From: Aerococcaceae bacterium zg-1292
GTDB lineage: Bacteria > Bacillota > Bacilli > Lactobacillales > Aerococcaceae
Direction: 5' to 3'
DNA length: 64,000 bases
Assembly (NCBI GenBank): GCA_016126655.1
Contig: CP065955.1
Span: 1,471,001 to 1,535,000, forward strand
The notes below the pieces were generated by a model. It worked only from the letters and a program-made list of their open reading frames with translations, did not search any database and had not been told where the DNA came from. Position 1 is the stretch's first letter, and every line of letters starts with the position of its first letter. A program made the position numbers and the translations under genes. This document shows, one piece after another, positions 19,827 to 29,314 of this stretch.

Positions 19827-22241
19827 TTATAATTTCGTAATTGGTGCATAGGCTGCAATTACTTGTTTTATCCCTTGATTTGGAAATGCGATGCTCAGTG
19901 TTGTATCTGATTTATTTTCACTCACTTGCACAACCGTACCGACGCCCCATTTTGTGTGCTCAACCTTGTCACCTGCTGCCCACGATTGATTTTTATTATC
20001 GCTTGCACCGGTTCGAGTCACCGATTTAGGTCGCTTACCACTTAATGCTACTTTATTGGCTGCTAATTGTGCTGCTTTTTGTACCGGCGGCTTTGGTTTT
20101 GGTGTAATACCTAGTCCACGTTGCATCATTGCTTGTTGTGCCGCTAAATATGATGAACTTGTCCCACCTATTTTTTCGATTAATTTACTTTCAATTTCAT
20201 TGATAAAACGGCTTGGAACATTATGTTGATAACGCCCATACAATAAGCGTGAACGAGCACCAGATAAAAACAATTGTTTTTCGGCTCGTGTCATCCCCAC
20301 ATAGGCTAAGCGACGTTCTTCTTCCAATTCGTCATCGTCTTCTATTGCACGTGATAAGGGAAATAAGCCATCTTCCATCCCCACCATAAACACGACTGGA
20401 AACTCTAAACCCTTAGCTGCATGAAGTGTCATTAATGTAACCAAATCTTCCATTGTTTCATCTTCAACTGTATCACTTACAAGAGAAATATCGGTTAAAA
20501 AGCGTGTTAATTGTGTGACCTGCTCGGGTGTTGTTTCATTGTCTAACAAGAAAATAGAATTGTTCGATTCAGCATTTGAAACGATACTATCCGAAGATGA
20601 CTCATTGGTATCTTCTACTTCATTCGACTGCATAAAATCAGGGTCTGATTCTACTACAGCTAAACCATCCGATTCATCAAATTGCTTCGTAACTGACGCG
20701 AACTCTTCTAGGTTTTCAATACGATTTAACGATTCGATGTCGCCTACCTTTTTCAGCGCATCAATGTACCCTGTATGCTCCCAAACCTGTTCAACCAACT
20801 CACTCATAGTTAAAAACTCAATCTGTTGTTGAAGTTGGCGTATCATATGAGAAAAACTCACTAATTTAGTCTGTGCTGCTTTACTAATGGATGATTGTGT
20901 CAAATAATCAATTGCTTTAAACCAACTTACATTTAACTCATCAGCAAAACTCGCTAATTTATCAATCGTCGCTTGGCCAATACCACGTTTTGGAACATTA
21001 ATAATTCGGTTAAAGCTAAGATTATCGTCTGGATTATCTATCAAACGTAAATAAGCTAAGGTATCTTGAATTTCTTTACGCGAATAAAACTTCAAGCCGC
21101 CAACAATTTTATATGGAATATTCGCGTGTAGAAACTGATCTTCTAAGTTTCGTGACTGCGCTTGCGTTCGATATAACACTGCAAAATCACGGTTTTTATA
21201 CGCTAACTCTTTTTTTATCTCATGAATATTTTCAATGACAAATTGCGCCTCATCACGATCAGTATCTGCTTGGTAATATTTGACCTTCTCACCCGACTCT
21301 TTATCTGACCACAGTGCTTTATCTTTACGCTTCGTATTATTAGCGATGACACTATTGGCCGCCTTTAAAATTGTTTGTGTCGAGCGATAATTCTGTTCCA
21401 GTAAAATCACTTTTGCATCCGGATAATCTTGTTCGAAGTTCAAAATATTTTCCATGTTAGCACCACGCCAGCCATAAATACTCTGGTCAGCATCCCCAAC
21501 GACACAGACATTACGTAATAAGCCTGATAATAATTGAACTAATTGATATTGACTGTGGTTGGTATCTTGATACTCGTCGACATGAATATATTGAAATTTC
21601 TGTTGATAAAATTGACGAATGGCCTCATTGGTTTGTAACAGGCGCACAGTCAGTAAGATTAAATCATTAAAATCCATTGCATTGGCTGCCATTAAACGAG
21701 ACTGATACTTACGATATACATCCGCATGGATATTATCAATATAACCTCCCGCTTCACTTGCAAATTCTTCTGGCATCTTTCCCTCGTTTTTTGCGGTGTC
21801 GATGACTGATAATAATTGCTTGTAATTAAAGCGTTCACTATCTAAGTTTAATTCCTTAATTACCTGTTTCATCAAGGTTTGTTGTTCGCCTGTATCGATA
21901 ATCGTAAAATTGCGGTCATATCCGATATGTTCTGCTTCCCGACGCAAAATACGTGCACACATCGCATGGAAGGTCGCTACCCATATTTGACTGGCTTGTT
22001 CCCCAACAAGTTGTTGCACCCGCTCGCGCATTTCACTTGCAGCTTTGTTCGTGAAGGTAATTGCTAAAATATTCCACGGATTCACTCCGACTTCTTCGAT
22101 TAAATACGCAATTCGGTGAGTCAACACGCGCGTTTTCCCACTACCAGCTCCGGCTGCAATTAATACTGGCCCTTTCGTCGTCAATACAGCTTCACGTTGT
22201 TTATCATTTAACTGTTCAATATTTTTTAATAATGTTGACAC
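19827..22241 (-). CDS. pcrA: ATP-dependent DNA helicase PcrA (UvrD/Rep family)
   Basis: An 804-residue superfamily 1A 3'-5' helicase for repair and plasmid replication. Walker A GAGSGKT lies at residues 31-37, motif II is VDEYQDTNHSQ, motif IV ILEQNYRS, and motif VI LAYVGMTRA. The C-terminus has the tudor-like VEHTKWGVGTVVQV segment that binds RNA polymerase in PcrA. The start is GTG, with GGAGGG seven bases upstream. A long acidic insert (about residues 535-575) is unusual but in frame. Confidence 0.96.
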   Translation of the reverse strand: MSTLLKNIEQLNDKQREAVLTTKGPVLIAAGAGSGKTRVLTHRIAYLIEEVGVNPWNILAITFTNKAASEMRERVQQLVGEQASQIWVATFHAMCARILRREAEHIGYDRNFTIIDTGEQQTLMKQVIKELNLDSERFNYKQLLSVIDTAKNEGKMPEEFASEAGGYIDNIHADVYRKYQSRLMAANAMDFNDLILLTVRLLQTNEAIRQFYQQKFQYIHVDEYQDTNHSQYQLVQLLSGLLRNVCVVGDADQSIYGWRGANMENILNFEQDYPDAKVILLEQNYRSTQTILKAANSVIANNTKRKDKALWSDKESGEKVKYYQADTDRDEAQFVIENIHEIKKELAYKNRDFAVLYRTQAQSRNLEDQFLHANIPYKIVGGLKFYSRKEIQDTLAYLRLIDNPDDNLSFNRIINVPKRGIGQATIDKLASFADELNVSWFKAIDYLTQSSISKAAQTKLVSFSHMIRQLQQQIEFLTMSELVEQVWEHTGYIDALKKVGDIESLNRIENLEEFASVTKQFDESDGLAVVESDPDFMQSNEVEDTNESSSDSIVSNAESNNSIFLLDNETTPEQVTQLTRFLTDISLVSDTVEDETMEDLVTLMTLHAAKGLEFPVVFMVGMEDGLFPLSRAIEDDDELEEERRLAYVGMTRAEKQLFLSGARSRLLYGRYQHNVPSRFINEIESKLIEKIGGTSSSYLAAQQAMMQRGLGITPKPKPPVQKAAQLAANKVALSGKRPKSVTRTGASDNKNQSWAAGDKVEHTKWGVGTVVQVSENKSDTTLSIAFPNQGIKQVIAAYAPITKL

Positions 22242-22302
22242 TGTTTTTGCCCTCCAATTCGATTCTTTTGGATACGCGTCAAAAATTCACACATCGTGAT
22301 CA

Positions 22303-22308
22303 ATTATA
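22303..22308 (-). promoter_or_regulatory. Probable extended -10 promoter of the pcrA operon
   Basis: The minus strand reads TTGCTATAATTG: a perfect TATAAT with an upstream TG (extended -10). It lies about 62 bases before the GTG start of pcrA. No strong -35 is seen, which fits an extended -10 promoter. Confidence 0.6.
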
Positions 22309-22329
22309 GCAAAAAAAACGGCTTAAATC

Positions 22330-22530
22330 ACGAAGTTAATGGGTGCGAAGTAGAATTTTGTGAGTAGATATGCTAATGAGCTAAATGGAAAGCACAATAC
22401 GTGTGAGCATGCATTAACTTGAATCACTCGAGACTATGGGGTACGAGAAGGGACGAGTGAAAATACTAGGATGCGTACAGAGGAATTTTCTGATGCGAAT
22501 GCTGTCCATTCAAATCGAAGACGACATGTG
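22330..22530 (+). repeat. Possible badly decayed copy of the dispersed repeat
   Basis: Within the 418-bp gap between pcrA and the SNF2 gene, CGTGTGAGCATGC, CTTGAATCACTCGAG and GATGCGAATG appear in the order of the full repeat. The spacing is altered and the stem is not clear. A 123-codon frame crossing this region (22436-22807) overlaps the SNF2 gene and has no family features. I see nothing else in the gap. Confidence 0.35.
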
Positions 22531-22659
22531 TCAGCTCAAAGAGGCAAAGATATTCATAAATAAGAATACCAAAAAAGACGATAGTCAAAGATACTACCGC
22601 CTTGTTTTAATAACACAATTAGCCATTTTTATTATAATCACTCAGTTCTACACATTTGT

Positions 22660-25600
22660 TTACACAAACAAATTACGAATTTCTTCATCTGACAATTGTG
22701 AAATAGCGCCAGTCGACTGCTCAATAAATGCGTCCGACAAAGCTTTTTTGTCTGCTTGTAGTAACTCAATTTTTTCTTCGATGGTACCTTTACTAATCAT
22801 TTTATAGACTGTTACTTTTTCATCTTGACCCATCCGATGTGCACGGTCGGTCGCTTGATTTTGCGCAGAAATATTCCACCAAGGATCTAAATGAATTACT
22901 GTACTAGCTTTTGTTAAGTTTAATCCTGTACCACCAGCCTTCAATGAGATTAAAAATACAGGCACTTCACCCGCTTGGAATAATTCCACTGCGTCGCGAC
23001 GTTTTTCTTTCGAGGTACTACCTGTAATCATCACATACGGAATTTTCACTTTTTGTAAAGCTTCTTCAATCAATGCCAAACCAGATGTAAAAGCCGAGAA
23101 TAATAACACCGACTGTTTATTTAAGATTACCTGTTGAATCAATTCAACGGTTGCGTTAATTTTTGACGATGGTTGTTTTATGTCATCGTAGATTAAACGC
23201 GGATCAATAGCAAGTTGACGTAAGCGTGTTAATAATGCCAACACTTGTATTGATGATTGTTTCAAATCAAGTTCAGTTGCTAACGCTTGATTCGCTTGGA
23301 CTAAATTGGCTTGATAGATCTTTTGTTCCTCTTCACTCAGTGCTACAAAATACGATTCTTCTACTTTATCCGGCAATTCATGCAAAGTATCTTTTTTCAA
23401 ACGTCGCATAACAAATGGCGACACCAATTCTTTTAACCGTTGCTCTTTTTCTTCATCATGCTCTTTCACGATCGGGCACTCAAACATTTTTGAAAAATGA
23501 TGATACGTATATAAATAACCTGGCATTAAAAAGTCGAAAATCGACCATAATTCTGCTAATGAATTTTCAATTGGAGTCCCAGTCATCGCTAAACGATAAT
23601 CTGCTTTTAAATTCTTCACAGCTGCAGAACTTTTCGTATGATGGTTTTTAATATAATGTGCTTCATCTAACACTAAAGTATCAAATTGATACGCTTGATA
23701 CAATTCTTGATCGCGACGCAAATAATCATAGGATGTCACTAAAACACAATTATTTTGTAAGGCGTGTTCGATAAGCTGTTCACGTTGTAAACTATTGCCT
23801 GTCACCACCGTCACTTCAAATGGGGCATTGAATTTCTTAAATTCAGCCTCCCAATTATATAAAAGTGAAGCCGGCGCAACAATTAGGCTGGCACGCGAAT
23901 TTTTTGTGCGCGTTGACCACAAATAAGCAATCAATTGCAAACTTTTACCTAGTCCCATATCATCAGCTAAAATACCCGCCAACTCCATTTTGCGTAATGT
24001 TAATAGCCACTCAACACCCGCTACTTGATACTCACGTAATGTCGGTAATATTTTTTTAGCAATTGGTTCCGGTTTACGATCACTCATCGCTAAGAATTTT
24101 TCATCAAAATCCATCTCGATAAATTCCTGTGCCATCTCTTTAATTTGATAATATCGATAGGCAGGTACACGTTCTTTACGAACGGGCACTTTCTTCAAAT
24201 CGAGTTCTTGCAATAACTCATCCAATGCTTGGAACTGTTCTTGATGAATCGCAATCCGTTCACCATTTCCTAATAGATGATACTTTTGTTTTTGACGATA
24301 TGATTTTAATATCCGCTGTATTTCATTAACATCTAATTCATCACTATCAATCGATAATTGTAAATAACCTTTACTAACGCTGACACCCAATTTGATTGGC
24401 ACGCGTCTCGGTCGAGCGATATTAGTAATCGTTTGTGAAACATAAACATCCCCTAACTGGTTCAACTGTGGCAATAATTCAAAGATGAATTGATCACGAG
24501 ACTCTTCATTACTAATAAAAAATGTCGATGAATCTGATTGATAAATTGCACCATATTCAGATTCCAAAAATGTATTGATTTGATTAAAAATACGTGAATC
24601 TTCACTTTTACCTCGTACTTCAATGACCAAGTCATCCGACTCATTCATATCAACACGGAACTGCAAACGTTCTGGAATTTCGACTTTAATCTGATCATCA
24701 ATTATCAATTCAAAAATGGTACGTTCATCTTGAAGTACTTCGTTCAACTGTTGAAATTGTTCATTAGTTAGAAAAATAGTACGTGTATTGAGAAACATAT
24801 CAATAATATACGAATCCCACTTTGTAACGGGAGCATAAATCGGGGATCCCTCTAAAGTTTCACCATACATAAATTCTGTACTATAGCCAAATTTTTGTAA
24901 ACCATTCGTATTAAATTCAATTTTTGTACTTGATTCATCTTGCTCCACAACGTGCAAGCCTAACTTTTTATTCCATAACGTCAAACCAAATTCATCATCA
25001 TCTGAAAAAAGATGAACATAGTCAGAAATAGTATGGTTATTAATCATAATTTGAGAATCTTTTACCCAAAACCCCCGATTACGTTTAATAAATTCAAGAC
25101 AACGTCTGCCACGTTCAGTAAAACGCTCTTCCGTTAAAATAACGGTTGTTTTTGAATTTAATTCAACTGCTTCGCTGTTTAGCAGTGGTGTCAACAGTGT
25201 TTTTTCAAAGTTTTTGACAAACGTCATTTTATCTACGCCAATTTTGAATCGTACTCGATATCCGTCTTCTTTTCTATCCCACTCAAAAATTGGTAGCATA
25301 TCCACTTGTTCGTCGCTGTCAAACCTTATCAAATCTAAGCGTTGTTGAATCAGCAAATTAAAAATAGCTTCCCGATAAAAAGCTTGATGATATTTTTCAT
25401 ATTCATCGAGTAAATCTCCCCCATTATACGATACAATATCATACTTATTCATTAAAGCTTCGATACCATATTTTTCAACCGCTAATATCAATGCCCAACT
25501 CGTTGTCGTCAGCCGATCAATGCCACCGTAATAATATTTTTGTTCTGTTACTGATAAAATAACACCCTCGTTCGATATTTCGTACGTGACTCGATAATCA

Positions 25601-25749
25601 TCGACTATCCCGCTTATCTTATAATAATGCTTATTTTTTTTAAATGATACAGATACATCTGAAACGGTGTAGTTAGTGCGTTTTTCTTGCACCACTAAAT
25701 AATGGTACAATGAATAACCTCCAAATGATGTAATTTTAGGAATATTCAA
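22660..25749 (-). CDS. SNF2-family DEAD/DEAH-box helicase
   Basis: This 1029-residue protein has a C-terminal SWI2/SNF2 ATPase (from about residue 575). Walker A is ADDMGLGKSLQ, motif II LDEAHYIKN, motif III MTGTPIENS and motif VI QATDRAHRMGQ. The N-terminal 100 residues sit where other bacterial SNF2 proteins have a SWIM zinc finger, but the expected Cys/His ligands are absent. The start is TTG with GAGGAG upstream. Such proteins translocate on DNA and may act with RNA polymerase; the exact role is unknown. It follows the DUF4298 gene. Confidence 0.9.
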   Translation of the reverse strand: MNIPKITSFGGYSLYHYLVVQEKRTNYTVSDVSVSFKKNKHYYKISGIVDDYRVTYEISNEGVILSVTEQKYYYGGIDRLTTTSWALILAVEKYGIEALMNKYDIVSYNGGDLLDEYEKYHQAFYREAIFNLLIQQRLDLIRFDSDEQVDMLPIFEWDRKEDGYRVRFKIGVDKMTFVKNFEKTLLTPLLNSEAVELNSKTTVILTEERFTERGRRCLEFIKRNRGFWVKDSQIMINNHTISDYVHLFSDDDEFGLTLWNKKLGLHVVEQDESSTKIEFNTNGLQKFGYSTEFMYGETLEGSPIYAPVTKWDSYIIDMFLNTRTIFLTNEQFQQLNEVLQDERTIFELIIDDQIKVEIPERLQFRVDMNESDDLVIEVRGKSEDSRIFNQINTFLESEYGAIYQSDSSTFFISNEESRDQFIFELLPQLNQLGDVYVSQTITNIARPRRVPIKLGVSVSKGYLQLSIDSDELDVNEIQRILKSYRQKQKYHLLGNGERIAIHQEQFQALDELLQELDLKKVPVRKERVPAYRYYQIKEMAQEFIEMDFDEKFLAMSDRKPEPIAKKILPTLREYQVAGVEWLLTLRKMELAGILADDMGLGKSLQLIAYLWSTRTKNSRASLIVAPASLLYNWEAEFKKFNAPFEVTVVTGNSLQREQLIEHALQNNCVLVTSYDYLRRDQELYQAYQFDTLVLDEAHYIKNHHTKSSAAVKNLKADYRLAMTGTPIENSLAELWSIFDFLMPGYLYTYHHFSKMFECPIVKEHDEEKEQRLKELVSPFVMRRLKKDTLHELPDKVEESYFVALSEEEQKIYQANLVQANQALATELDLKQSSIQVLALLTRLRQLAIDPRLIYDDIKQPSSKINATVELIQQVILNKQSVLLFSAFTSGLALIEEALQKVKIPYVMITGSTSKEKRRDAVELFQAGEVPVFLISLKAGGTGLNLTKASTVIHLDPWWNISAQNQATDRAHRMGQDEKVTVYKMISKGTIEEKIELLQADKKALSDAFIEQSTGAISQLSDEEIRNLFV

Positions 25750-25792
25750 TGCTTCTGCTCCTCTTTTTTAGTTTGCTTTAGTTAACTTGTCG

Positions 25793-25879
25793 TTGAATTC
25801 GCCTAGCACTCGTAGCACCTGTATGTTCCATGGAACTTTGCAGCAGTAATTCAAGTCAGATACCAAGGCTCACACTCTT
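25793..25879 (-). repeat. Dispersed intergenic repeat, divergent copy G
   Basis: The minus strand begins AGAGTGTGAGCC a few bases after the DUF4298 stop codon. It continues CTGACTTGAATTACTG and CAAAG, matching the first half of the repeat. The inner part carries GTTCCATGGAAC, a different palindrome, and the right end is lost. Confidence 0.5.
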
Positions 25880-25885
25880 ATTTTA

Positions 25886-26185
25886 CTATTCATGTTTTAA
25901 TGTTTGTGTTGCTACTTCCAGCATGCGAATCGAGTTCTGATAACTTGTAATCATCAAATTATAAACAGCATCTTCTGACAAAACACCATGAGAAATATCT
26001 TTATATCTATCAGTTTGATTTGATATCTCAACATCACGATGGTATTCTTCACTATAATAATACTCGCGTAATGCTAGCATTCGTGACTCGTTCTCAGCGA
26101 TTTTTTCTAACAAATCTTCTAATTGATCATACATTGCTTGCGATTCATTTAATATCTTTTCAAATCGAATAACATCTTTTTTCAT
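25886..26185 (-). CDS. DUF4298 family protein
   Basis: A 99-residue predicted coiled-coil protein (MKKDVIRFEKILNES to ATQTLKHE), rich in Glu, Lys and Leu, matching DUF4298. ATG at 26185 is preceded by AGAGGG ten bases upstream. An upstream in-frame ATG at 26215 overlaps a TATAAT-like box and is less likely. Function is unknown. It lies upstream of the SNF2 helicase on the same strand, separated by a repeat copy. Confidence 0.75.
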   Translation of the reverse strand: MKKDVIRFEKILNESQAMYDQLEDLLEKIAENESRMLALREYYYSEEYHRDVEISNQTDRYKDISHGVLSEDAVYNLMITSYQNSIRMLEVATQTLKHE

Positions 26186-26378
26186 GTTGGACCAACCCTC
26201 TTTCCATGTTAACATTATACAATTGATTAATACTTATTTAAACCATATTTAACACAACAAGAGATGACATCGACTATCAGTTTTTGTTTCCACCTCATTT
26301 TAACATGCTTTAAAGCGATTTGAAAGTTGTTAAAAGATTCATACTAACTGCAATACATCGCTGTACAATCTACAAACA

Positions 26379-26413
26379 AAAAAGCAGTCAGCTTTTGACA
26401 CATGACTGCTTTT
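26379..26413 (-). terminator. Terminator of the ABC-F gene
   Basis: AAAAGCAGTCA at about 26380 pairs with TGACTGCTTTT at 26403-26413. On the minus strand it ends in TTTTTTGTTTG, 15 bp beyond the stop codon of the gene starting at 27993. Confidence 0.8.
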
Positions 26414-26427
26414 AAAATTGTTCATAT

Positions 26428-27993
26428 TTATGGTTTGTTCGCTCTTTGCTTCATTAATTGGTCATACTCAAATAGTAACGCTGTACGTTCTTCTTTAGAG
26501 ATATCAGCTGCTAGACGATTATTGATAGCAGTTAATCTAAAATCCAATAACAAGTCATTTGAGTGTCTTTTTACTCTAGCTTTTGACTGCTTATACTGCT
26601 CTAAATTTCCATCAAAATGATTAATCTTTTGCTGGTCAATTATCAATAATCCATCCGCAATATGATTAATAAAGGAAACATCATGAGTGACAAACAACAA
26701 TGGACGATCATATCCTTTCAACAAGGTTTCCAGCGCTTCAATTGCTCGAATATCTAAATAGTTTGTAGGTTCATCCAGTACTAAAAAGTTAAAATCAGCG
26801 GTTAATAATTTTGCCAATTTCACTTTTGCCCGCTCTCCATCACTCAAAACCGTGACTCGTTTAAACACATCCTCTTGAGTAAATCCTAATTGCGCCAACA
26901 CAATTCGAGTAATCGTTTGTTCGTAAATGGAGTCTTCCAGCACATTATCTAAAATTGTTTTGTCAACGTCAATAATTTCTCCCAACTGACTATAATAACC
27001 AATCTTAACATTTGGATGCACCCACAATTCACGATTCAATATCATGTTTAACAACGTGGTTTTCCCAGAACCATTGTCACCGATTAACGCATACTTTCTA
27101 TTATTTTTGATTTCCACATGCGCGTGGTCAAACAATCGTTTATTACCGTCACCCATACATTTCGTTAAATCCTCTGCACTGACAAGTATCTTAGAAAAAA
27201 TTTTGTCCTTTTCATCCATTGTTAGTTCAATCGGCACATCATCTTTCGGCTTTTCTTTGACTTCCAAATGCTCAATACGTGATTCAATGGCTTTTACTTG
27301 CTTGTCGAGTTTTTTCTTATTACTCTGGCCTCCCATTTTATGTAAGCGAGCTTCAGAATTTCCCATTCGCTTCGGGGTCGTTCTTATTTTTGCTGATTGT
27401 GATTTAATGTCTTGTGCCACATTTGATAGCCGTTTTTTCTCACTAATATATGCTTCATATTCACGTTGCGCAAATATTCTCCGTTTCACCCGTTCAGCTA
27501 AATAAACCGTATAGTCACCATTATAAACTTCCAGTTTTCCATTGATTAATTCAAAAATGGTATCGCATGTTTGATTGATAAAATCACGGTCATGCGAAAT
27601 AAGTAAATAGCCTAGTCTTCTGTTCTTCAGTTGTGCTACCAGTAAATCCTTCTGTTTGATATCTAAATGCGAAGTCGGCTCATCAATCAACAGAAATGCT
27701 GCCTCATGAGCAAGTATCTGTGAGATTCTAACTCGTTGATATTCACCAGGGCTATATGATGATTCAATATGTGACGGTCTTTCTTCAATTAATAGTGAAG
27801 CGACTGGGACTTGTACATCCACAAAGCCACTATAATCAGTATCTTTGCCTATTAAGATATTAAAGAAAGTTGTTTTTCCAACACCATTATCACCAATCAA
27901 ACCAATTCTACCCTTGGAATTAATGGTTAGTTCCTCGATTTCAAACAATGTTCTTGTTCCAATTTCTTTTTTGAGATTCGTTACGTGTATCAT
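26428..27993 (-). CDS. ABC-F family ATPase, ribosome-protection type
   Basis: A 521-residue soluble protein with two ABC domains and no membrane segments. Walker A motifs are GDNGVGKTT (near residue 34) and GDNGSGKTT (near residue 305). The first signature is the unusual SPGEYQRVRI and the second LSDGERAKVKLA. The charged interdomain linker (about residues 190-260, with a KRMGNSEARLHKMGG core) would reach the ribosome. The first signature is of the kind seen in antibiotic-resistance ABC-Fs (Vga/Lsa/Msr groups), which dislodge macrolides, lincosamides or pleuromutilins; the drug spectrum cannot be read from sequence. A leader peptide and hairpin precede it. Confidence 0.85.
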   Translation of the reverse strand: MIHVTNLKKEIGTRTLFEIEELTINSKGRIGLIGDNGVGKTTFFNILIGKDTDYSGFVDVQVPVASLLIEERPSHIESSYSPGEYQRVRISQILAHEAAFLLIDEPTSHLDIKQKDLLVAQLKNRRLGYLLISHDRDFINQTCDTIFELINGKLEVYNGDYTVYLAERVKRRIFAQREYEAYISEKKRLSNVAQDIKSQSAKIRTTPKRMGNSEARLHKMGGQSNKKKLDKQVKAIESRIEHLEVKEKPKDDVPIELTMDEKDKIFSKILVSAEDLTKCMGDGNKRLFDHAHVEIKNNRKYALIGDNGSGKTTLLNMILNRELWVHPNVKIGYYSQLGEIIDVDKTILDNVLEDSIYEQTITRIVLAQLGFTQEDVFKRVTVLSDGERAKVKLAKLLTADFNFLVLDEPTNYLDIRAIEALETLLKGYDRPLLFVTHDVSFINHIADGLLIIDQQKINHFDGNLEQYKQSKARVKRHSNDLLLDFRLTAINNRLAADISKEERTALLFEYDQLMKQRANKP

Positions 27994-28011
27994 AAATCCT
28001 CCTTAAAATTT

Positions 28012-28029
28012 GAGAGGACTTCACCTCTC
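28012..28029 (-). promoter_or_regulatory. Hairpin between leader peptide and ABC-F start
   Basis: GAGAGG (28012-28017) pairs perfectly with CCTCTC (28024-28029) around a six-base loop. It sits 3 bases after the leader ORF stop and a few bases before the AAGGAGG ribosome site of the ABC-F gene. There is no T-run on the minus strand, so it could act on translation or be part of a larger alternative fold. Confidence 0.5.
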
Positions 28030-28032
28030 GTT

Positions 28033-28059
28033 TTATATCATCAATTGGATTGTATTCAT
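28033..28059 (-). CDS. Predicted 8-residue leader peptide of the ABC-F gene
   Basis: The minus strand reads GGAGG, nine spacer bases, then an ATG that opens an eight-codon ORF, MNTIQLMI, closed by TAA. It lies about 40 bases before the ABC-F start, between an upstream TATAAT (28093-28098) and the hairpin at 28012. Short leader ORFs of this kind control many ribosome-targeting resistance genes by stalling in the presence of drug. Confidence 0.55.
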   Translation of the reverse strand: MNTIQLMI

Positions 28060-28092
28060 CTGCTTGTACCTCCGTTGTCTTTGTCTTAGTAT

Positions 28093-28098
28093 ATTATA
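28093..28098 (-). promoter_or_regulatory. Probable -10 box of the ABC-F transcript
   Basis: The minus strand has TGTATAATATACT, with TATAAT at 28098-28093, about 34 bases upstream of the leader ATG. No clear -35 is visible. The remaining 28110-28361 is AT-rich and shows nothing else. Confidence 0.5.
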
Positions 28099-28361
28099 CA
28101 TTGTTTCTTATCAGATTTAAAGCGCATCCAAAATTATATACATGATTTTTTTAATATATCTTCAGTCACTTCTCTTTCCAAAATAAACCTCTAAATTATG
28201 AAAGGGTAAAATGAACACATTTCTTGTATAAAACTGACTATAAATCAATGCTGAAAGATTTTCTTCTAAACAGAAAAATTATCTATCTTAACAATAAAAT
28301 AATAGCATTCAACCCAATAATAATAATTTATCTTTATCAAATTAATAAAATAACTATCCAT

Positions 28362-28799
28362 TCACAATTTCTTCATCATATATCTCGACTCATGTTCTAC
28401 ATATCCATTTTTAGGATAAAAAGAATACGACTCAAACCATTTTTCCTTAGGCTCTCCAAGATGTACTCTTGATATGTTTATACCTCTGTTTTTCATTGTT
28501 TTTTCGGCTACATTTAGCAAAGCTGTGCCTATACCTTGATGTTTATTCAATGCTCTTATATAAAATCGATGAAGAAAAGCTTCATCCTGATTATTGATAC
28601 GTGAGTAGCCAATACATCCAATTAATGTATTATTTCCATCAACAGCAATCCAAAACATATCGCCCTTATCAAAATAATTTGCCTGAATATCATATAAATC
28701 AGATCTAACAGTCGCAGATAACCCAATAGCCATCCTTGCTTGTGAAACCATTGCAAGCAATTGATTTTTATATTTATCATCATAGGGTATAATTTTCAT
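28362..28799 (-). CDS. GNAT family N-acetyltransferase
   Basis: A 145-residue GNAT protein. Motif A is visible as RALNKHQGIGTALL (acetyl-CoA pyrophosphate loop Q-x-x-G-I/x-G, about residue 87), preceded by the strand FLHRFYI. The C-terminal YSFYPKNGYVE matches the motif B end of the fold. The substrate is unknown. It stands alone, upstream of the ABC-F gene on the same strand but with a 300-bp gap. Confidence 0.85.
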   Translation of the reverse strand: MKIIPYDDKYKNQLLAMVSQARMAIGLSATVRSDLYDIQANYFDKGDMFWIAVDGNNTLIGCIGYSRINNQDEAFLHRFYIRALNKHQGIGTALLNVAEKTMKNRGINISRVHLGEPKEKWFESYSFYPKNGYVEHESRYMMKKL

Positions 28800-29083
28800 T
28801 TTATGTAAACTCCTTTAACATTATTTAATTAATTACTGTCTTAAAAAATTTATATATTCTCCATATCTACAGCCACTTTTACTTTTTTTGAATGTTGCCT
28901 CATCAATTGGAACAGTCAATTCATACTCAAACTTTTCGACTCTTTTAAAATCAAATTCGTTAAGTCTTTCCATATTATTTGAAAGGAAAGCAAAAAAGTT
29001 GCAAAAAATCACTCTTTGTGGTACAAAAGTTTTGAAAAATATATGAAAGCTTATAAAATAAGATTTTTTCTAGAGTTCTGGGA
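28800..29083. other. Degraded stretch between the GNAT gene and a transposase-like fragment
   Basis: No intact gene is seen. On the minus strand two short frames (from 28974, and one ending at 28833) join into a 46-codon reading if one base is dropped near 28920, which suggests a frameshifted remnant. Its family is not recognised. Confidence 0.3.
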
Positions 29084-29284
29084 CTATCGTGTTCCTAAAG
29101 CTCTTTTTCCGTTACAGTGAACTCCCTCGTCTAGAATTTTAAAAATAATTCTTAATAATTTATGCGCTGTCGCAATTCGTGCTTTCATTGTTTTATTTAT
29201 TGTACCAAATATCCTCATACCATATAAAGCTATAGCAAAACATATCTCTAGTATTCTGCCTAAACTAAAGACGTATTGACACAC
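29084..29284 (-). pseudogene. Possible IS110-type transposase C-terminal remnant
   Basis: A 66-residue frame reads ...NKTMKARIATAHKLLRIIFKILDEG, which resembles the C-terminal end of IS110-family transposases. Nothing upstream extends it, and the start lies inside a terminator stem. I treat it as a fragment of a lost insertion sequence; the family call is from memory of the motif only. Confidence 0.35.
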
Positions 29285-29307
29285 CTAGATGTGAGCAATA
29301 CGTCTTT
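29267..29307. terminator. Strong terminator at the end of the type I RM operon
   Basis: AAAGACGTATTG (29267-29278) pairs perfectly with CAATACGTCTTT (29296-29307), a 12-bp stem with T-rich flanks on both sides. It lies 8 bp past the hsdM stop. Confidence 0.85.
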
Positions 29308-29314
29308 GTTTTAG

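Noticed and set aside
22436-22807. 123-codon frame upstream of and overlapping the SNF2 gene end
   Set aside because: It overlaps the SNF2 C-terminus on the other strand, lacks a ribosome site and covers a decayed repeat.
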